Of a DNA stretch of 64,000 nucleotides, positions 44,293 to 57,657 are shown piece after piece. The notes under the pieces were generated by a model, which saw only the letters and a program-made list of their open reading frames with translations, had not been told where the DNA came from and did not search any database. A program made the translations under genes and the position numbers. The stretch is from Paracentrotus lividus (lineage: Eukaryota > Echinodermata > Echinoidea > Camarodonta > Echinidae): positions 11,386,630 through 11,450,629 of the forward strand of contig CALNVZ010003432.1 of assembly GCA_940671915.1 (NCBI GenBank). Direction: 5' to 3'. The stretch's first letter is position 1, and every line of letters begins with the position of its first letter.

Positions 44293-44676
44293 AGGTCAGC
44301 TAATCTGCAGAGACCTGATATGAATCCTTCATGCATAAAGTTCCTCAGCTCATCAGTTCCATACTCCAGCATCTGTTTTCAAAATGTCCAAGTAGGTCTT
44401 TCGTTGTCTTCCACGGCTGCATCTCATGTGCTTTGGTTTTCCTCAGAATTAGACCACTTACAGCCAGTTTGGGATGCTGATAACTGTGACCAGTGGTAGA
44501 AGTAGTAAAAGTCATCGGATTTTACTCTAATGTTTGTGTAGATAGGCCTTCTGTTTCAATTGGATGTCTGGACTTCAAACTTCGGGACGTACATGTACGT
44601 GTAAACGTTGCATAATGGCCTTATATTAAATATATTGTTTATTGTGCTCCAACATCAAAAAGAAGTAGCCTTTGAA

Positions 44677-44947
44677 TATAGACGAATTTGGGCAGCATTT
44701 CATGGTAGTGAGCCCTCTATGTGCCCGCCATATAGCTTGGGGTTACCCAGTGTACTACGCATGCGCCATGTGCGCGTATGTCTGTGCGTTTGTACATTTT
44801 CTTTGTTATGCATACATGTACATGCGCACACAAGGAGCATGCGTAGTACATTGGAAGCCCCCCAGCAATGGCTGCCACCATGACAAAACATCACCCAAAC
44901 CGAATTCGTCTATATAGACAAATTCTGTTTGGGTGATGTTTTGTCAT
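44677..44947. mobile_element. Inverted-repeat element with terminal 68-bp palindrome
   Basis: 'tatagacgaatt' at 44677 is matched inverted at 44903-44916. 'agcttgggg' ... 'gtgtactacgcatgc' (44735-44764) is matched inverted at 44840-44872. At the right end, 44880-44947 is itself a near-perfect palindrome from 'atgacaaaacatcaccc' to 'gggtgatgttttgtcat'. No target duplication was identified. Confidence 0.6.
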
Positions 44948-45477
44948 AGTCAAAGTCATAGAAAGTTAACTACTGGATTTGCAATTCCTTTTTACTTTCT
45001 AATTCATTTACATTATGTGTGAATAGGATGTGGTAAGTTAGTGGATGCTCTATTAACATCCTGTTAAAAAAAAAGAGAAGAAGAAATAAAGTAATTACAT
45101 ACTTTTACATGTAAAATGTACATGTACATGTACAACACTAAAATTTGTCTGCTGATTTATAATGTACTATTTCAATATCTGGAGGCCAGTGCATTTTTGG
45201 TTTGCAATCCAATTCATAGTGATTCCTGGATTACTTCATTAGTTGAGCTGATTTTTTTTCTTCTCACTAACCACATACATCGATGAGCAGAAATTTCTCC
45301 TGCTGCCGCTTAATATAGAACTTGTTCAGGATCATACTGGACGCAACAATGGTGCATCAAATTGGAAGGAAATGACATAATGATTAGAAAAATAAAGAGC
45401 AGAATGCAAATTTGAGAATCTTACTCAAAGGCCATTTATAGTTAGAAATGGGATGATGGTGATAACTCAGAGATGGA

Positions 45478-45553
45478 TTGAGAGAGAGAGAGAGAGAGTG
45501 ATGCAGAGATGTGAATGAAGGGAAAGGAGCAGAATGTCGGTAGAGGAGATAGG

Positions 45554-45585
<32 letters not shown>

Positions 45586-45590
45586 GAGTA
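45478..45590. repeat. (GA)n microsatellite pair
   Basis: Two AG tracts (45478-45498 and 45551-45588) with purine-rich DNA between. A further (GA)n lies at 46405-46430. Confidence 0.95.
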
Positions 45591-48500
45591 TGAGATATAA
45601 CAACAATCATTATGGTTATTTCTGTAGGGAAAATAATATAATAAGCTTGCTTGATGGTTGCATTGTCAAATGAAATGTGCTGGGATTTCATTAAATTTCA
45701 TAATTGGCTAAAGGAAAAAAAATTGAACCACTATGAAAAAATTGCAGTTTTCTGAACAGAGGTTCAGGTACTGGTATACATGTAAGAGCATTCATACTTT
45801 ACATACGTGTATATTCTTACATAATATGGTTTATCGCGCAAAGGCTATTTAAAGGCTTCCATATTATTGCACAAGTCACAATAGTGTGGCATCTGCTTTC
45901 AGTGGACACCTGTCGACTCCCATTTGAATTGTTACTTTTTGAAAACTGCTTTCAAGGAATGTATGCATTGAAGACAACTTGCCTAATACATTTTGTAGAT
46001 AATGATTCTGTCTCTGTTAGAGTGGTCTGTACATACAGGTTTGACAATTACTCCATTTGCAGTACGATAAGGGTATTTACATGTATTACATTAACAAGAC
46101 TGCACAAGCTGTTTAATGTATAAGCCATATACCGGGTATATACATGTATCAGGATTTTTTTAGCTATTTGAGGAAATTTGTCAGTGGATAATTTTGTGGT
46201 TTTTGTTATCTTTTCAGTATTGCAATATTTTTATTCCTTTATTGAAGTGGAAAGTTTTAATAGCGAGGATGGACTGGCAAAATTCATGAAAAATACATTC
46301 ACAAAGTGTATGGCTTATACAAAAAAGTATGAAGTATTGTCCTTGATCAATGAACATGAAATTCTTACCAATCTTATCCAATGGCCTCGATTCTACGTAT
46401 ATTGAGATAGAGAGAGAGAGAGAGAGAGATAAAGCATAAATATGTGAGAAGATATAGCGCCCTCTAAATGTCATTGTGGACATACTCTAATTGTTGAGCT
46501 GTGGGTGAATATCCCAGGCATTGTCATTAATCAATGAAGTACGTATTCATCTTATTAAACCATTCAGTAATCTAATCAAATGGCCTAGATTCTGTTAGGA
46601 GAGGGAGATGCTTTCCAATTTAGCAAGCGTGGATCCATGAAAAGATTGATCTGGATGATGATGCCTGTTATAAAGAAGAAAGGAAATGAATGGAAGATCA
46701 ACAGAAGGGGAGATTATGAAGAGAGAGACAGAGATAGAGGAAGAAAAAAAATAATAGATCCATGCAAAGAAAGAAAGAGAGGGTGAGGAAGAGATATAAT
46801 TCTTTTAAAAAGAAAAGAAACAAAAAATAGAGGAGAAAGAGATGAAAGAGGGTATTCAAAGTTTAAATAAAAATTAAGAGATAAAGTTCGAGAGAATAGC
46901 ATAAACACATATGTACATGTACCATTGTATATTGTATGTTGATCGATAAAAACAGAAACAAGAGGAAGAGAAATTGACATGGAAAAGGAGGTTTGCACAA
47001 GATGAAATCGGGTATCTAAAAGAATGAGAAACATAATTATGATAAATGTTACAGAAACCAAAAGAGGAAGAATAATTCATTCAAATGATAAAATGAAAAA
47101 GAGAATGATATTTAAAAATTAAGAGAAGGTACATGTACAACATTCGGTACAAGCCTCCCGGTTCAATGCATCATGAATAAGACAAAAGAAAAAAAAAAAG
47201 AGACGAAAACCGAAAGAGATGAGCTGGCAACATGCGATGTTGATTATGCATAAAGCAATCTGAAGTGCAACTGGACACAACCTACTGACATTTAGACAGG
47301 AAGGAAGACTGTGTCACTAAATTCAGAGCTCGATTCAAAAAGAAGAAGAAGAAAACAAAAAAAGAGGAGCAAGCAACCCTTGGCATCATTATTCATTATC
47401 GGAGATACATGTAGTGCCTGCCGAGACGTCTGTGCCACGAGAGTGTATCCCCCAGCCGTCTACGTGCTCAATAGATGCGATCCCTAGTCATCTCCTTACA
47501 ATTTTCTGAAAAGAGAATGGCTAAGGTTGTGTGCATTTCACCTAATGTGTAACAGCCTGTATTGATATACTTCCCGATCTATCGAATTGAAGCCAGCCGA
47601 TCATTCCTAATCTTGTTTTCATAGAAATGTTTGAGATGCTAGGTAGGCAGAAAAGAAGGGTGGATTTTTTGGTGGTATCCTAACATGTGGTGGATAGAGA
47701 TATTTGAATATATGGATAAGAATTGGAAACAATTTTGACAAATTGATTGCATTCTTCACTCGATTTTTCATAGACAGTATTACTAAATTCAAATCCGTAT
47801 TACATTGATTCAGGGATAAAGAAACAGGCATGCAATAATCAAACAGAGAAGGATACATTATTATTGATCATTGTTGATCCTTGTCATGCCTCGATGTGGC
47901 TTATAGACACTCCCAACATGCAATATTTCAATGTCATTTTCTCTGCTGAGACATTGCCGTACAATGTATATTTATAGAGATTATGGTCAACTTGCCGTTT
48001 TATTTTTGGCGCACGTTGCTCTGTAAGTAATGTTTTAACTTTTATGTACACCCTCTTAACATTTGAGAACCTGTACTGGATATTATAAATGTTGCATAGT
48101 AAAATTAACATATAATTGATAATTTTATTAACTTCTTCATCATTTTGAATACATGTATAAATGCATCTCTTGCAATTAAAGTATTATTTGACCGATTAAT
48201 ATAATTTGAAAGCTCTTGAGCAACAAAAGCCAGTCAACATTGGAAATTATTATGGCATGAGAGCACACAGTTTACATTGTCTGTTAATTCTTTGGGTGTC
48301 AGAAAAAAAAAACTACTGTTTTGTGAAATCTGTGAGTAGTCTTTTCGAAAGTGCAGCAGTAGCTTACTAAAGGTTAATAATAATGTATTCATTCAATTAT
48401 ATCATACACTTATTACTCACTACAACCTCTTTCAATTCCCTTTTAATTGTATGTAAGGGTACTTATAGACATAGAATGGCCTTGTTATTCTATTGCTTCA

Positions 48501-49060
48501 GGTAAATTCTGTCTCAACCACCTAATCTCACAGTCTCATTTTCCCAATCATAATGATACCAGTTTTAAAGGTTATACACTTTGTTGGTCAATGTTGTTTA
48601 TGTTATATCACGCCATTGCTAAATGATCACATGCACACATACAAACAAAAATTTTAAAATCAAACTTCTGAAATTTTTTTTATTGATATGTTAAAAAAAA
48701 AAAAAAAAAAAAAAAAATGTATTCAGTATTTGAACCCCAGCCCCTGCTCCTTCCCCACCATACACACATGTAGGCCTACATGTAAAATGTAATTTCACAA
48801 CTTTTATTTTCATCTCAACAGCTTTTTCTTTAAAAATTTATAATGGTTTAGGTTTAGACGTATCACCCTGAATTTTATTTGAACTACATCTATCCCCCTT
48901 CAATTTCCCAAGAACAATTTCAGTATACATGTAATTTCCCTGAGTGAAATCTTGTCTGCCGTTGGGTGAGGTCAAGGGAGATTATTTATCAATATTCATT
49001 GCTTGCTCATTACTTGTTATTTGAGTAAGACTGAAATGAAACATATACCAGGGGAATAAT
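45591..49060. other. AT- and purine-rich stretch without supported genes
   Basis: Purine-rich DNA at 46600-47380 and a poly-A of about 27 bases at 48691-48717. A repeat-free island lies at 47370-47620. The 75-codon frame at 46178-46405 starts after a 'cttttcag' that resembles an acceptor (46216-46217) but ends at a stop without a donor. It could only be a terminal exon, and I do not call it. Confidence 0.35.
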
Positions 49061-49065
49061 TGAAC

Positions 49066-49312
49066 ATGCTAGTACTAGAAGTTCGTATGTTACATTTTGG
49101 CCCTCTGTTACATTTATGTAACAATGAGTCGTGTTCATCCAAGCGTAAAGACATACCACACAAAAATGGTACCAAAAGATGCGGGACGAGTAACTCTTTC
49201 GGAATATGTAAAATAAGTGATGTTGCTAGTACTAGATGTTCGTATGTTACATTTTTGCCCTCTGTTTCTCAAAACTGATTTGATGTAACATAGGAACTTC
49301 TAGTACTAGCAT
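49066..49312. mobile_element. 247-bp MITE with GCTAGTACTAGAAGTTC ends
   Basis: The ends ATGCTAGTACTAGAAGTTC and GAACTTCTAGTACTAGCAT are exact inverted repeats. The left-end sequence through 'tatgttacattttggccctctgtt' is repeated in direct orientation at 49206-49265 just before the right end, so the element has a partial internal duplication. Confidence 0.8.
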
Positions 49313-50267
49313 CTTCAATTGGTCTGTTTGTCTGAACACAGCAATCTGCTTTAATCTGCAATAATAGCTTCTTTAAAGGTTCTATCAAAATCATTTTGGA
49401 TATATACATGTAAATTTATGATCTAATTGTACAACTTAAAGAATCAAATTGAATTGTTAATAAGTTTGTGTTTGAATAAAAGTGATAATGATCGCTGATT
49501 AGGATAGTGAAATTCACGCAAAATAAAAAAAAAACAGTACTAATACCTACATATTTGTACTGAAGGTGCCTGTATATTTCAGAGGCATTCATCTACAAAA
49601 CTATATTCCCATTTTCCATCGTAGATGGCCATTCACAATTCTCAATTGTGCTATGGCTATGAACACAATCAATAATTTATTGATCATTTTGACTAGATTT
49701 CAAATGAGGAAAGTCACAAAAAAAATCTCACAATACCACATTATTCAAGAAAGATTTGCTTATTGTATACAGTATGCTAATCATTGAATTCCCCCCCCCC
49801 CCACATCAACTTTCAAATGCCCCCACTGATCCATGGGTCAATATTTCACTTTCAGGGTATATTAAAATTTATTACATTCTGGGGATTAAAAAAAAAAAAA
49901 AAAAACTCTGCATACATTGCAAAACAGTTATTTAAACTATATTGTGTGGGAACCACCTCTTTTCTTATCCCCTAGTATTGATTATTTCACTTAATTTTCC
50001 TGACCTTTACCAAAAATTCACGCCAACCTTGAAAACTATCTTATTAACGAATCAAAGAATACACCATCATGATTCTGTGGAACTGTATTGCAGCCTTCCT
50101 GTTGAATGCATGTTATTCATACCAATTATTCTTCGGCCGTCGTGGCATTTACACCTCTGTGTGCAGGGAGGATGCAAGAAATAACCCAGTTCACACTGAT
50201 GTGGGAAATGAGTGAGAGCTTTATGGTGTTAATGCTTTCATATTGACAATATTTGAGAACATTAAGT

Positions 50268-50460
50268 TAATGATAATAATAAAAGTTACATTTATATGGC
50301 GCTTAATATATGTGTATATCTACCTTGATGTTTCTATTATACTAATTATTACCCGGCTTAGCTATGCTTTCCCGAAGGGGGGTTCACAGCATTCAAGGAA
50401 TTGCTTCCTACCATGATTAACGACGGTTTAAGGAGAAAGCTGAAAAGTGGTTACCAATGG
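50268..50460 (-). mobile_element. SINE fragment, minus orientation
   Basis: Read on the minus strand it contains 'gcttagccgggtaataatta'-like text and ends 'ttaagcgccatataaatgta' then ATT repeats. 'gcgc.atataaatg' followed by an ATT tail is the typical 3' end of sea urchin SINEs and resembles the tail of the SINE at 27024-27320. The tRNA-like head is not visible, so the copy is truncated. Confidence 0.5.
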
Positions 50461-51497
50461 TTTGAGGACCAAAGGTTTGGTTTCATACCATACAGAAAAT
50501 TTTGGAGCTCCAACTTAAATGCATACATTAATTATATTGCATTCATTTGAAAACCACTGATTGCCTTAGGTACTGATTTTCATCCTTTATTCATATTTTC
50601 AATTGTTATTTCTGCTGACTGTGATATGACCACTGTCCACTGACCTTCACTGCAAAATGAAGTGCACTTCAAAAAATTAATCTGGGTTATTCGCACAAAA
50701 TCACTGATGCAATTTCAAGCTCTATCAGATTCTCAATAATGTGAGTTTATTTTGTGCCTATTTATTCACATGCACATATAAAATGACAGTCTGATCATGT
50801 TTGAAATATTGATTATTTGACCTCACTCAATCTTGCTCTACACGAGAACATCCATCACAAGTAATTTTTTTTAAAACTTGAAATTGGACAGATCCCCAGA
50901 AATAGAATTAATTGATGCGGTGCATTTTGAGCAAACTTTAACCTTGCATGTGAACAGGCCTGTGTCTACCCCCAACAACAACAACAACACAAAAAGAAAC
51001 AAGAATCAGACAGAATATAAGGAGATATGCAATGAATTGATGCTGTGCATTAGGTTTCATTAGCATACAGATCAGTTTTATTCATGGTAAGAGACCTGGC
51101 CGACTCCCAGAAGATTCATTGACATTTCCTCTAATGATGCAGGGATGATTATGACGGACCTGTTGTTCGCAATCCACCCTTTTTTCACAAGGTTTGGAAT
51201 TTCCAGGTTAGGGGATGTGGATACATGTATGTAGCAAAGGTACATACATGGGTAAAATATAACAAAGAAGAAATGACTTGCAGGTTTCTCAGTTTGATGT
51301 GTTTCTTTTGTTTCATTGTTGCTACATGTATAACACATTTTTTCTGAACAGCTTGTCTATTTATACTGTAAATGTGAGTTTTACAAATATTGTATTTCCT
51401 TGAATTTAAATATTAAAGCAAACGTGCTTTAGAAATATATAATTTTTCTCACAAACTACAAAAAGTAATTTAATATACCCACTGCTTTCTTTTTAAA

Positions 51498-51527
51498 ATG
51501 GGGGGGGGGGGGGGGGGAGGGAGGGGT
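51498..51527. repeat. G-homopolymer tract
   Basis: A long G run broken by single A bases. Similar runs occur at 53552-53579, 61478-61490 and 49791-49802 (C). Lengths are probably unreliable in the assembly. Confidence 0.9.
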
Positions 51528-51799
51528 AAAGCCATGGGCAATTAATTTCAAAATTCTTTTAATCACAATTGCTAAATTACAAGTACATGCAGCTCTTCTG
51601 GATAATTATGTGTGTTTAGTCATTGTTTCAAAATGTGCTGCTACATGTAACGGATTATTTTCTAAATTTCGTTCCCAAGCATAGTTATATCTGGAAAATT
51701 GTATCACTTATTTACCTTGGCTTGATAAATTATACATGTACAGTTGGAAATACTTTGCTATGAATATTATTCATAAAAATTCAGAGTGAATATTCTTGG

Positions 51800-52110
51800 A
51801 TTATATGTAGGTGGAATTCTGAAGCTTAGCCAGAGCGTACACTAACGTGCATTCCAGCTAGCGATGTATCTTGCATGTACATGTAGTTGTCCCCGGTGTA
51901 AGGTCAGAAAGCGCTAAGAGACTTGCAGCGGAAATGTCCACTAAAACCTCCTTAGCCGTGATCGATGAGGAGGAATTCATTTTTAGATTTACTCGAAGAC
52001 ACTGAGTGAATATTCCTACATTTGCTAACCCAGGGAGAATAGCCCCTGTTCAAAGTCTAAACACGCTACACATTTGCAGCAGAAATGTATGCTTGGCTGT
52101 GATCTGTGAG
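51800..52110. other. Repeat-free island, possible cis-regulatory DNA
   Basis: A block of balanced composition includes 'cattccagctagcgatgtat', 'gtaaggtcagaaagcgctaa' and 'tccttagccgtgatcgatga'. Partial echoes such as 'gagtgaatattc' occur at 51785 and 52001. No credible frame or splice site. Confidence 0.25.
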
Positions 52111-52404
52111 CAGGCATATTATTAATTTGTAGCTTTTGCTCATACATGTAGATCTGCTGAAGACGGGAATTGATACAGGCTATCATCAGGAAAAAATAAA
52201 ATGTAAATGTCTGAAAGACAAGTGATATCAAATTCTGTCACACACAAATGGACAAGATTTCATAGTAATTACATGTAGTTATTAGAAAATTTTGGCAGCA
52301 GTGTGATTACGCTTTAATGATTGATCAGTTTTTTTTTATGAGCACATAATATCTATAAATGAATTGAATTGAATATAAGGCAGTCTACTATTTTGTAGGA
52401 AATT

Positions 52405-52745
52405 AGTAAAGAGAGATTAATGCCCATAAATTGTATTTACATTTAAAGGACAGTCTTAGATATCGATATAAGGTTATTTTCACCTCTGCACCCCAGCTTG
52501 TTTATGCACCTCTGGGGATCAATGAACAAGATGCCGTCCGGATGCAATGCACTTGAACTTTAAATAGTGTATCCTGTACCCCTTGTCTTACCATTTCAAT
52601 GTGTACATGTGCCTCTTAGTTATCAAGGGGTGTTCACCTGATCGGACGTACTGTAATGCTGTATTGTAATGAGTCAAAATAGATTAATGCCCATAAAGTG
52701 TATTCACATTTAAAGGACAGTCTTAGATATTGATGTAAGTACATT
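52405..52745. repeat. Two-copy direct repeat 270 bp apart
   Basis: 'agattaatgcccataaa.tgtatt.acatttaaaggacagtctt' occurs at 52414-52462 and at 52681-52730, with a few substitutions and no repeat of the DNA between. Not coding. Confidence 0.85.
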
Positions 52746-55700
52746 TTCTCTCCTGCTACCTGATCGAACACAAGGCTAAAATTTTTGGTAAAGGGAGATT
52801 AATTGTACACTTACGTACTACACGCTTGCATTCTGGCACTATCGACTTGGATTATGTACTTGTACATGTACATTCATTTTCAAAAGGTACAGGCCTTTTC
52901 ACACACATTTGTAAGTCTGCAATTTTTCTTTGCTAAAGACATGAGTTCATGAGCAGAGCCAAGTTTAGTGGCAAATAAGGAAAACTTGTTTGTAGCTTCG
53001 TATTTTGTCTGGATTAATTGGAAAGCTACAAACAATTTAACAGAATAGATCAATGAGTAGTTCAAAATCTAGCTCTCTTCAATTTTGGGGCTCCTTAGTT
53101 AAGTGCCTTGCTTTCAATCTCTTTTGATTTTATCAGAGACATTTTTTACAAAAATAGTGTGAAATTCAGCCCGAATCTTAATTCTTGCTTTGTATACATG
53201 TAAATGATGAAATCTGAAAGTATGTTTCAGCTTTAACCACAAAGTAGAGTGAATAAAGAAGCAAACATGTACATATCAAAAGACAGGCAGAGAGAATAAG
53301 AAGTAAGTTCATGCTATTGGCCATCAAATCCTGTGCTTATCATTTTCATTAGTACAGCACAACACATGCATGTCTACACCTACCCATTTTTTCCCCTTCT
53401 CTTCCGTATGAAAAGTTAAAATCGTTTTACACCCGTCTCTCCTTCCTGAGGCGATCCTGCTTAATTTAACGAAACTGATAGCTTCAATCCATCACTAACG
53501 TTTATTAGCTTTACCTCAAATTCTTAATTTTGGCTGGAGCACGTCATGAAGGAGGGGGGGGGGGGGGGGGGGGGGGGGGTGCCCTGTGTATTTTTTCATC
53601 AAGATGGGACGATAAACTCTCGAGGGGAAAGACAGGAGTTCCGGCTCTTCCTATAGATGATCATGCCGTAATTATATCAACTCAAGAACCCTCATTTTCA
53701 TCTTATTATGAATAATAATTAAAGACACCTGTGTCTTAAGATCCTAAAGTATTTATTTTTGGAGATACATGTACATCCTACAACGTCGTACAATCACCTG
53801 CATGCTTTGTTAAGAAAAGCAAAAGATTCCTCAAAGTAATGCCTTTGCTTGAGCTATTCAATTTGCACTCATCAAAGTCAACATAGGAATGAACAGGATT
53901 GTAAACATTACTTTGTACGGTATTATCTGTAGATCCAGGTTTTTTCCATAAATCTGTCACCCCGACACCTGGCACACTAATTGTAACCGAAACCTAACCC
54001 TACATGTAATCCAAACCAAATTCTAATCCTAAATCTAAACCCTATAGAAAAGCCTTTTAAATCCAGACAAATGAAGCACGGACAATGACTCATTTTAGCC
54101 ATAAGACATCTGTGTCAGTCAGTACGGCTGTCTTTTCATGCTAGTCTGAAATTACTTTACTTGTTTATTTCTCTGTCTGTCTGAAGTATGCACAAGTTCC
54201 AAAGTATATCATTTATTGTGGGCAAGAAGAGACATTCACTCCATTTATTTCCTGTTCAAGCTCTCAGCCGACAAAACATGTAAGTTGTTCAAAAATACAA
54301 ATTTCCAAGAATTGTCATATTGAGGGCAAGATCGCCACGAATGAGTGCTAATCTGGGGAGAAAAAAAACCCTGGGAAAGACTTCTAGATATAAATAGGAT
54401 GTGAGCCGACCGCGCGGACTACTAGAATTCAATCAATAGATGCTTTACCTGATTTCTGTATGTAAAGATATTCACTTAAAAGTTGAATACATGTACATGC
54501 ACCTGCATAAGCTACGACAAGATTTCATATGCAATCTGCATTATGTACTGTACATGTACATGATATGCAATCAGTGATCAGATGTTGCTCTTTATAATAG
54601 TTTTCACATTTGTGCACTTTAAAAATGAAATTAAAGAGAATCTAGTGTAGTGGGAGAGGTGAAGAAATATGAAAGACACTGTCTAAAAGTGATTTGGATA
54701 GGTTGATAACAGTTTAGCCAAGCATTATTTTGTGCTGTGAGGTATTGGAATCGCCAAAATGATAAGAAATTAACCCAATTCAGCTTTGAGTCACCTGCAC
54801 TTACACAGAAATGCATGTGTTGGGCAACACAAAATGTTCGGGACCCAAACATGCAGCTTTTTGGGTATATTTTGGGTCATATTATGACTATTAGGGCAAC
54901 TGAAGAGCAATACTTTCTTGTGGAGCTTTTTATCATGATTCATCCTTCCCAAATAGCATGAAAATATTAGGAAATCTCGCAATAATTTTCTTCATCTTTC
55001 CCAGACCTTCCCACTACACTAGATTCCCTTTAAATAAGTAGATGAAAGAATAAAAGTCGGTGGTTGAGTGATCCATCAGCAGTAGATATGAACATGTTAC
55101 ATTTTTTTTTTAATTATAGAGAAACCAAAAAGTTACAATGTCTATTTGAGCTTTTTTTCATGCCAAGGTAATGTTAAGAGTGACCTACACCTAGTTTGCA
55201 TTTCTACAAAAAGAACCCTGTTTTTGGAGCCATTTTTCTTAACCTCCCACCAAAAAAAAAAAAAAAAAAAAAAATTGTAATATAGAAACTCTGAATGGGG
55301 GTGTTTTAGTTTGTTGACCCCCTGACATACTGATAATGATATTTATAGAGAATTTGTAAAGCTCCAATTAGAAATTTTTTAGGGTAAGGGTCAAAGGATC
55401 TAGCCCTTACCTAACGCTTTCCCTGGATCTACATGAAGATAGCAATAGCTAAATATCAGCACAAATCAGTATTTAGAGGAAAATCTATGCTCATATGCTT
55501 TGTGCTCTGATTATTTTCCGTTTAATATACTTATTTCAGAGGGATTTACAAATGAAAGACTTAAAACAAAATTTGCACTATGCTCATACTTTGTGCTCCG
55601 ATTATTTTCTTTTAATGTACTTATTTCATAGGGATTTACCAACAATTAGGACTAAACAAAATTTACGCAAGCTCCATAATGTCCTTTGACTAGACTGGAA

Positions 55701-55920
55701 AGGAGTGGGGTGCAAATTAAATCAGGAAGAAAAATGTAATCTAATGTAACATGTACATTTATGTCCTTCATTAAGTGTTACTGTGTACAGTTGACAAATG
55801 AATGAAATGAAGTCAGGATCGAGTGAAAATAGAAGACATACGTGTACAGGAAGAGAGAGTAAATATTTACAAGTGTGTTTGTCCAGATCACTTAAGGTGG
55901 TGCATCTCCTGCACGAGGCC
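52746..55920. other. AT-rich stretch without supported genes
   Basis: A 28-base G run (53552-53579), a poly-A (55252-55274) and a two-copy echo 'ttatgctcatactttgtgctc.gattattttc' at 55485-55520 and 55578-55613. Balanced islands lie at 53430-53730 and 54340-54440. No exon with splice pairs found. Confidence 0.35.
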
Positions 55921-55930
55921 TGGGTTATGT

Positions 55931-56559
55931 TAGGGTTGGGCGAATCTCAACTTTTTTTTTCAAACAAGTTGTTTCTATAGTAAAATTTGACGTAGAAACT
56001 GAAAATAACAATTATTTTTGCATACGATGACGTCTTACGTCGCTAAAGTGCAAAAAACCAAAATGGCCGCCAAAATAGCGTATTATGCCCAATTATCACA
56101 CTTTTTATACGTATAAACCACTTTTATTGCGTTTTTATATGGCTTTTGGGTGTCAGGGAACCCAACATGATTAATCCAACATGATTAATCCTACCTAAGT
56201 TGACTGTTAGTGTAGTTTGGTAGTTAGTTTCAGTTAATATCGAGCAAAAATCACCTCATATCAAAATCACTAATTAACACCTATAACCATACTAGGTACA
56301 TTTGGTCATGATAAAATTGTCAGATTTGAGCTTTTAAACCATCAAAATCCATAAAGAAACAAAATAAAACCGGTTTATACCTATAAAGTGTGTGATGAAT
56401 GGGCAAAATACACTATTTTGGTTTTTTGCACTTTAGCGACGTCAGACATCATCGTACACAAAAATCATTGTCATTTTTGGATTCTACATCAAATTTGACT
56501 ATAGAAACAACTTGTTTGAAATAACTTTTCAGAAAAAAGTCATTATTTGCCCAACCCTA
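55931..56559. mobile_element. 629-bp MITE with GTTATGT target duplication
   Basis: The ends are TAGGGTTGGGC and GCCCAACCCTA. The 7-bp GTTATGT flanks both sides (55924-55930 and 56560-56566). The arms pair over long distances: 'aaacaagttgtttctatagt', 'cgctaaagtgcaaaaaacc' and 'acgtcgct' on the left are all found inverted on the right. The target duplication length would suit a hAT-like element if one more base is allowed. Confidence 0.8.
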
Positions 56560-56788
56560 GTTATGTACATGTACCCCTTTGAACTTTAAGCATCTTGTAG
56601 ACCAGACTGTTATTTAAAATGTAAGGAGAGTGTTCGTGGCTAATGACTTTTATGGTAGCATGATTTATTTGTTCTTCCATATCGTAGGAAACGACCAGGA
56701 GGGGACGTTACATCCTCTTCCAGACAGTAATGTGTTTTAAGCTTGAGTGCTGTTTAAGGTGGTAAAAAAAAAAGTTTATAAGGAAGAA

Positions 56789-57036
56789 TAAAGGCCTCGT
56801 CACACCGAGTCCGGTCCGGGTCACGGCACGGGCCCGTTCCGGTTCAACAATGGGCAAAAACGGTCGAAATGAATCGGCCGTGTACTATTGCAATGCGACT
56901 GGTCACAACAAACACGGGCTGTGCCGTACTAGCCGGAACGGCAACCGGTACGGTTGTTATGGGATCGCTCTTGGAGCGATTTGAGACGGTTTGCCGTACC
57001 GGTTACCGGACCGGACTCGGTGTGACGAGGCCTTTA
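56789..57036. mobile_element. 248-bp GC-rich MITE
   Basis: The ends TAAAGGCCTCGTCACACCGA and TCGGTGTGACGAGGCCTTTA are perfect inverted repeats, continuing with 'gtccggtccgg'/'ccggaccggac'. The interior is GC-rich with several 'ccggtac' and 'ggaacgg' palindromic blocks, unlike the AT-rich surroundings. No target duplication outside the TIR was found. Confidence 0.8.
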
Positions 57037-57451
57037 GGGGTGTAAGACTAGAGTGTTCGCATTACCAATTCTAAACCAAGAACATACATGTTCGTGATTT
57101 TAATATATAAAGTATACTTTGCTGTTAGGAGTTATGTTCTTATCGGCAAATGTGAGGATCTAAATACAGTATAGCCAAAAGTACATGCACATTGATAATT
57201 ATGTGAATGTTATACACTTTAATTGTGAAAGTGACATAGAGATGAGTGGTACATGTTGTATCTTTCATGGCCAGAAACTACATATGATACCAGGGTTGAT
57301 ACCATTGGAGTTCTTAGAAATGATTTTCTTTTTTTTAAATTTGCTGGATGAGAATATTGAAGAAAGCATATAAATGGAGAAGAGAAAATGAGAGCAGAGT
57401 TTCTGTTGCGCTATTTGTAATTCACATAAATCTATTAAAAGCTACATGAAA

Positions 57452-57657
57452 ATCTTACAAGACGACAATGTTGGAGGAGTGGGAACAGTACCCTGGAGTA
57501 ACATTACTAACCCATCTCTCATGCACCGTAGACATCAGCAGAAATCAGCGGATTCCCATGCCTAGTACTAATGCAGACTAAGCAGATTTGCCCGATAATA
57601 ATCCCTAAATTTCCCCTCATGAATAGGGACGATCTATTAGTTAGACAGGGGTCAGCT
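57452..57657. repeat. 200-bp block repeated at 63801-64000, copy 1
   Basis: Starts 'acaagacgacaatgttgg' and matches the right edge of the window base for base apart from single-base extra bases (for example 'ttcccatg' against 'ttccatg', 'actaatgc' against 'actatgc', 'agacaggg' against 'agaaggg'). The block continues past 57657 as a repeat-free, balanced-composition island to about 57860. Confidence 0.93.

Noticed and set aside
46178..46405. 75-codon frame after an acceptor-like 'cttttcag' as a terminal exon
   Set aside because: AT-biased residues, no recognisable similarity and no phase test possible. The acceptor motif alone is too common in AT-rich DNA.
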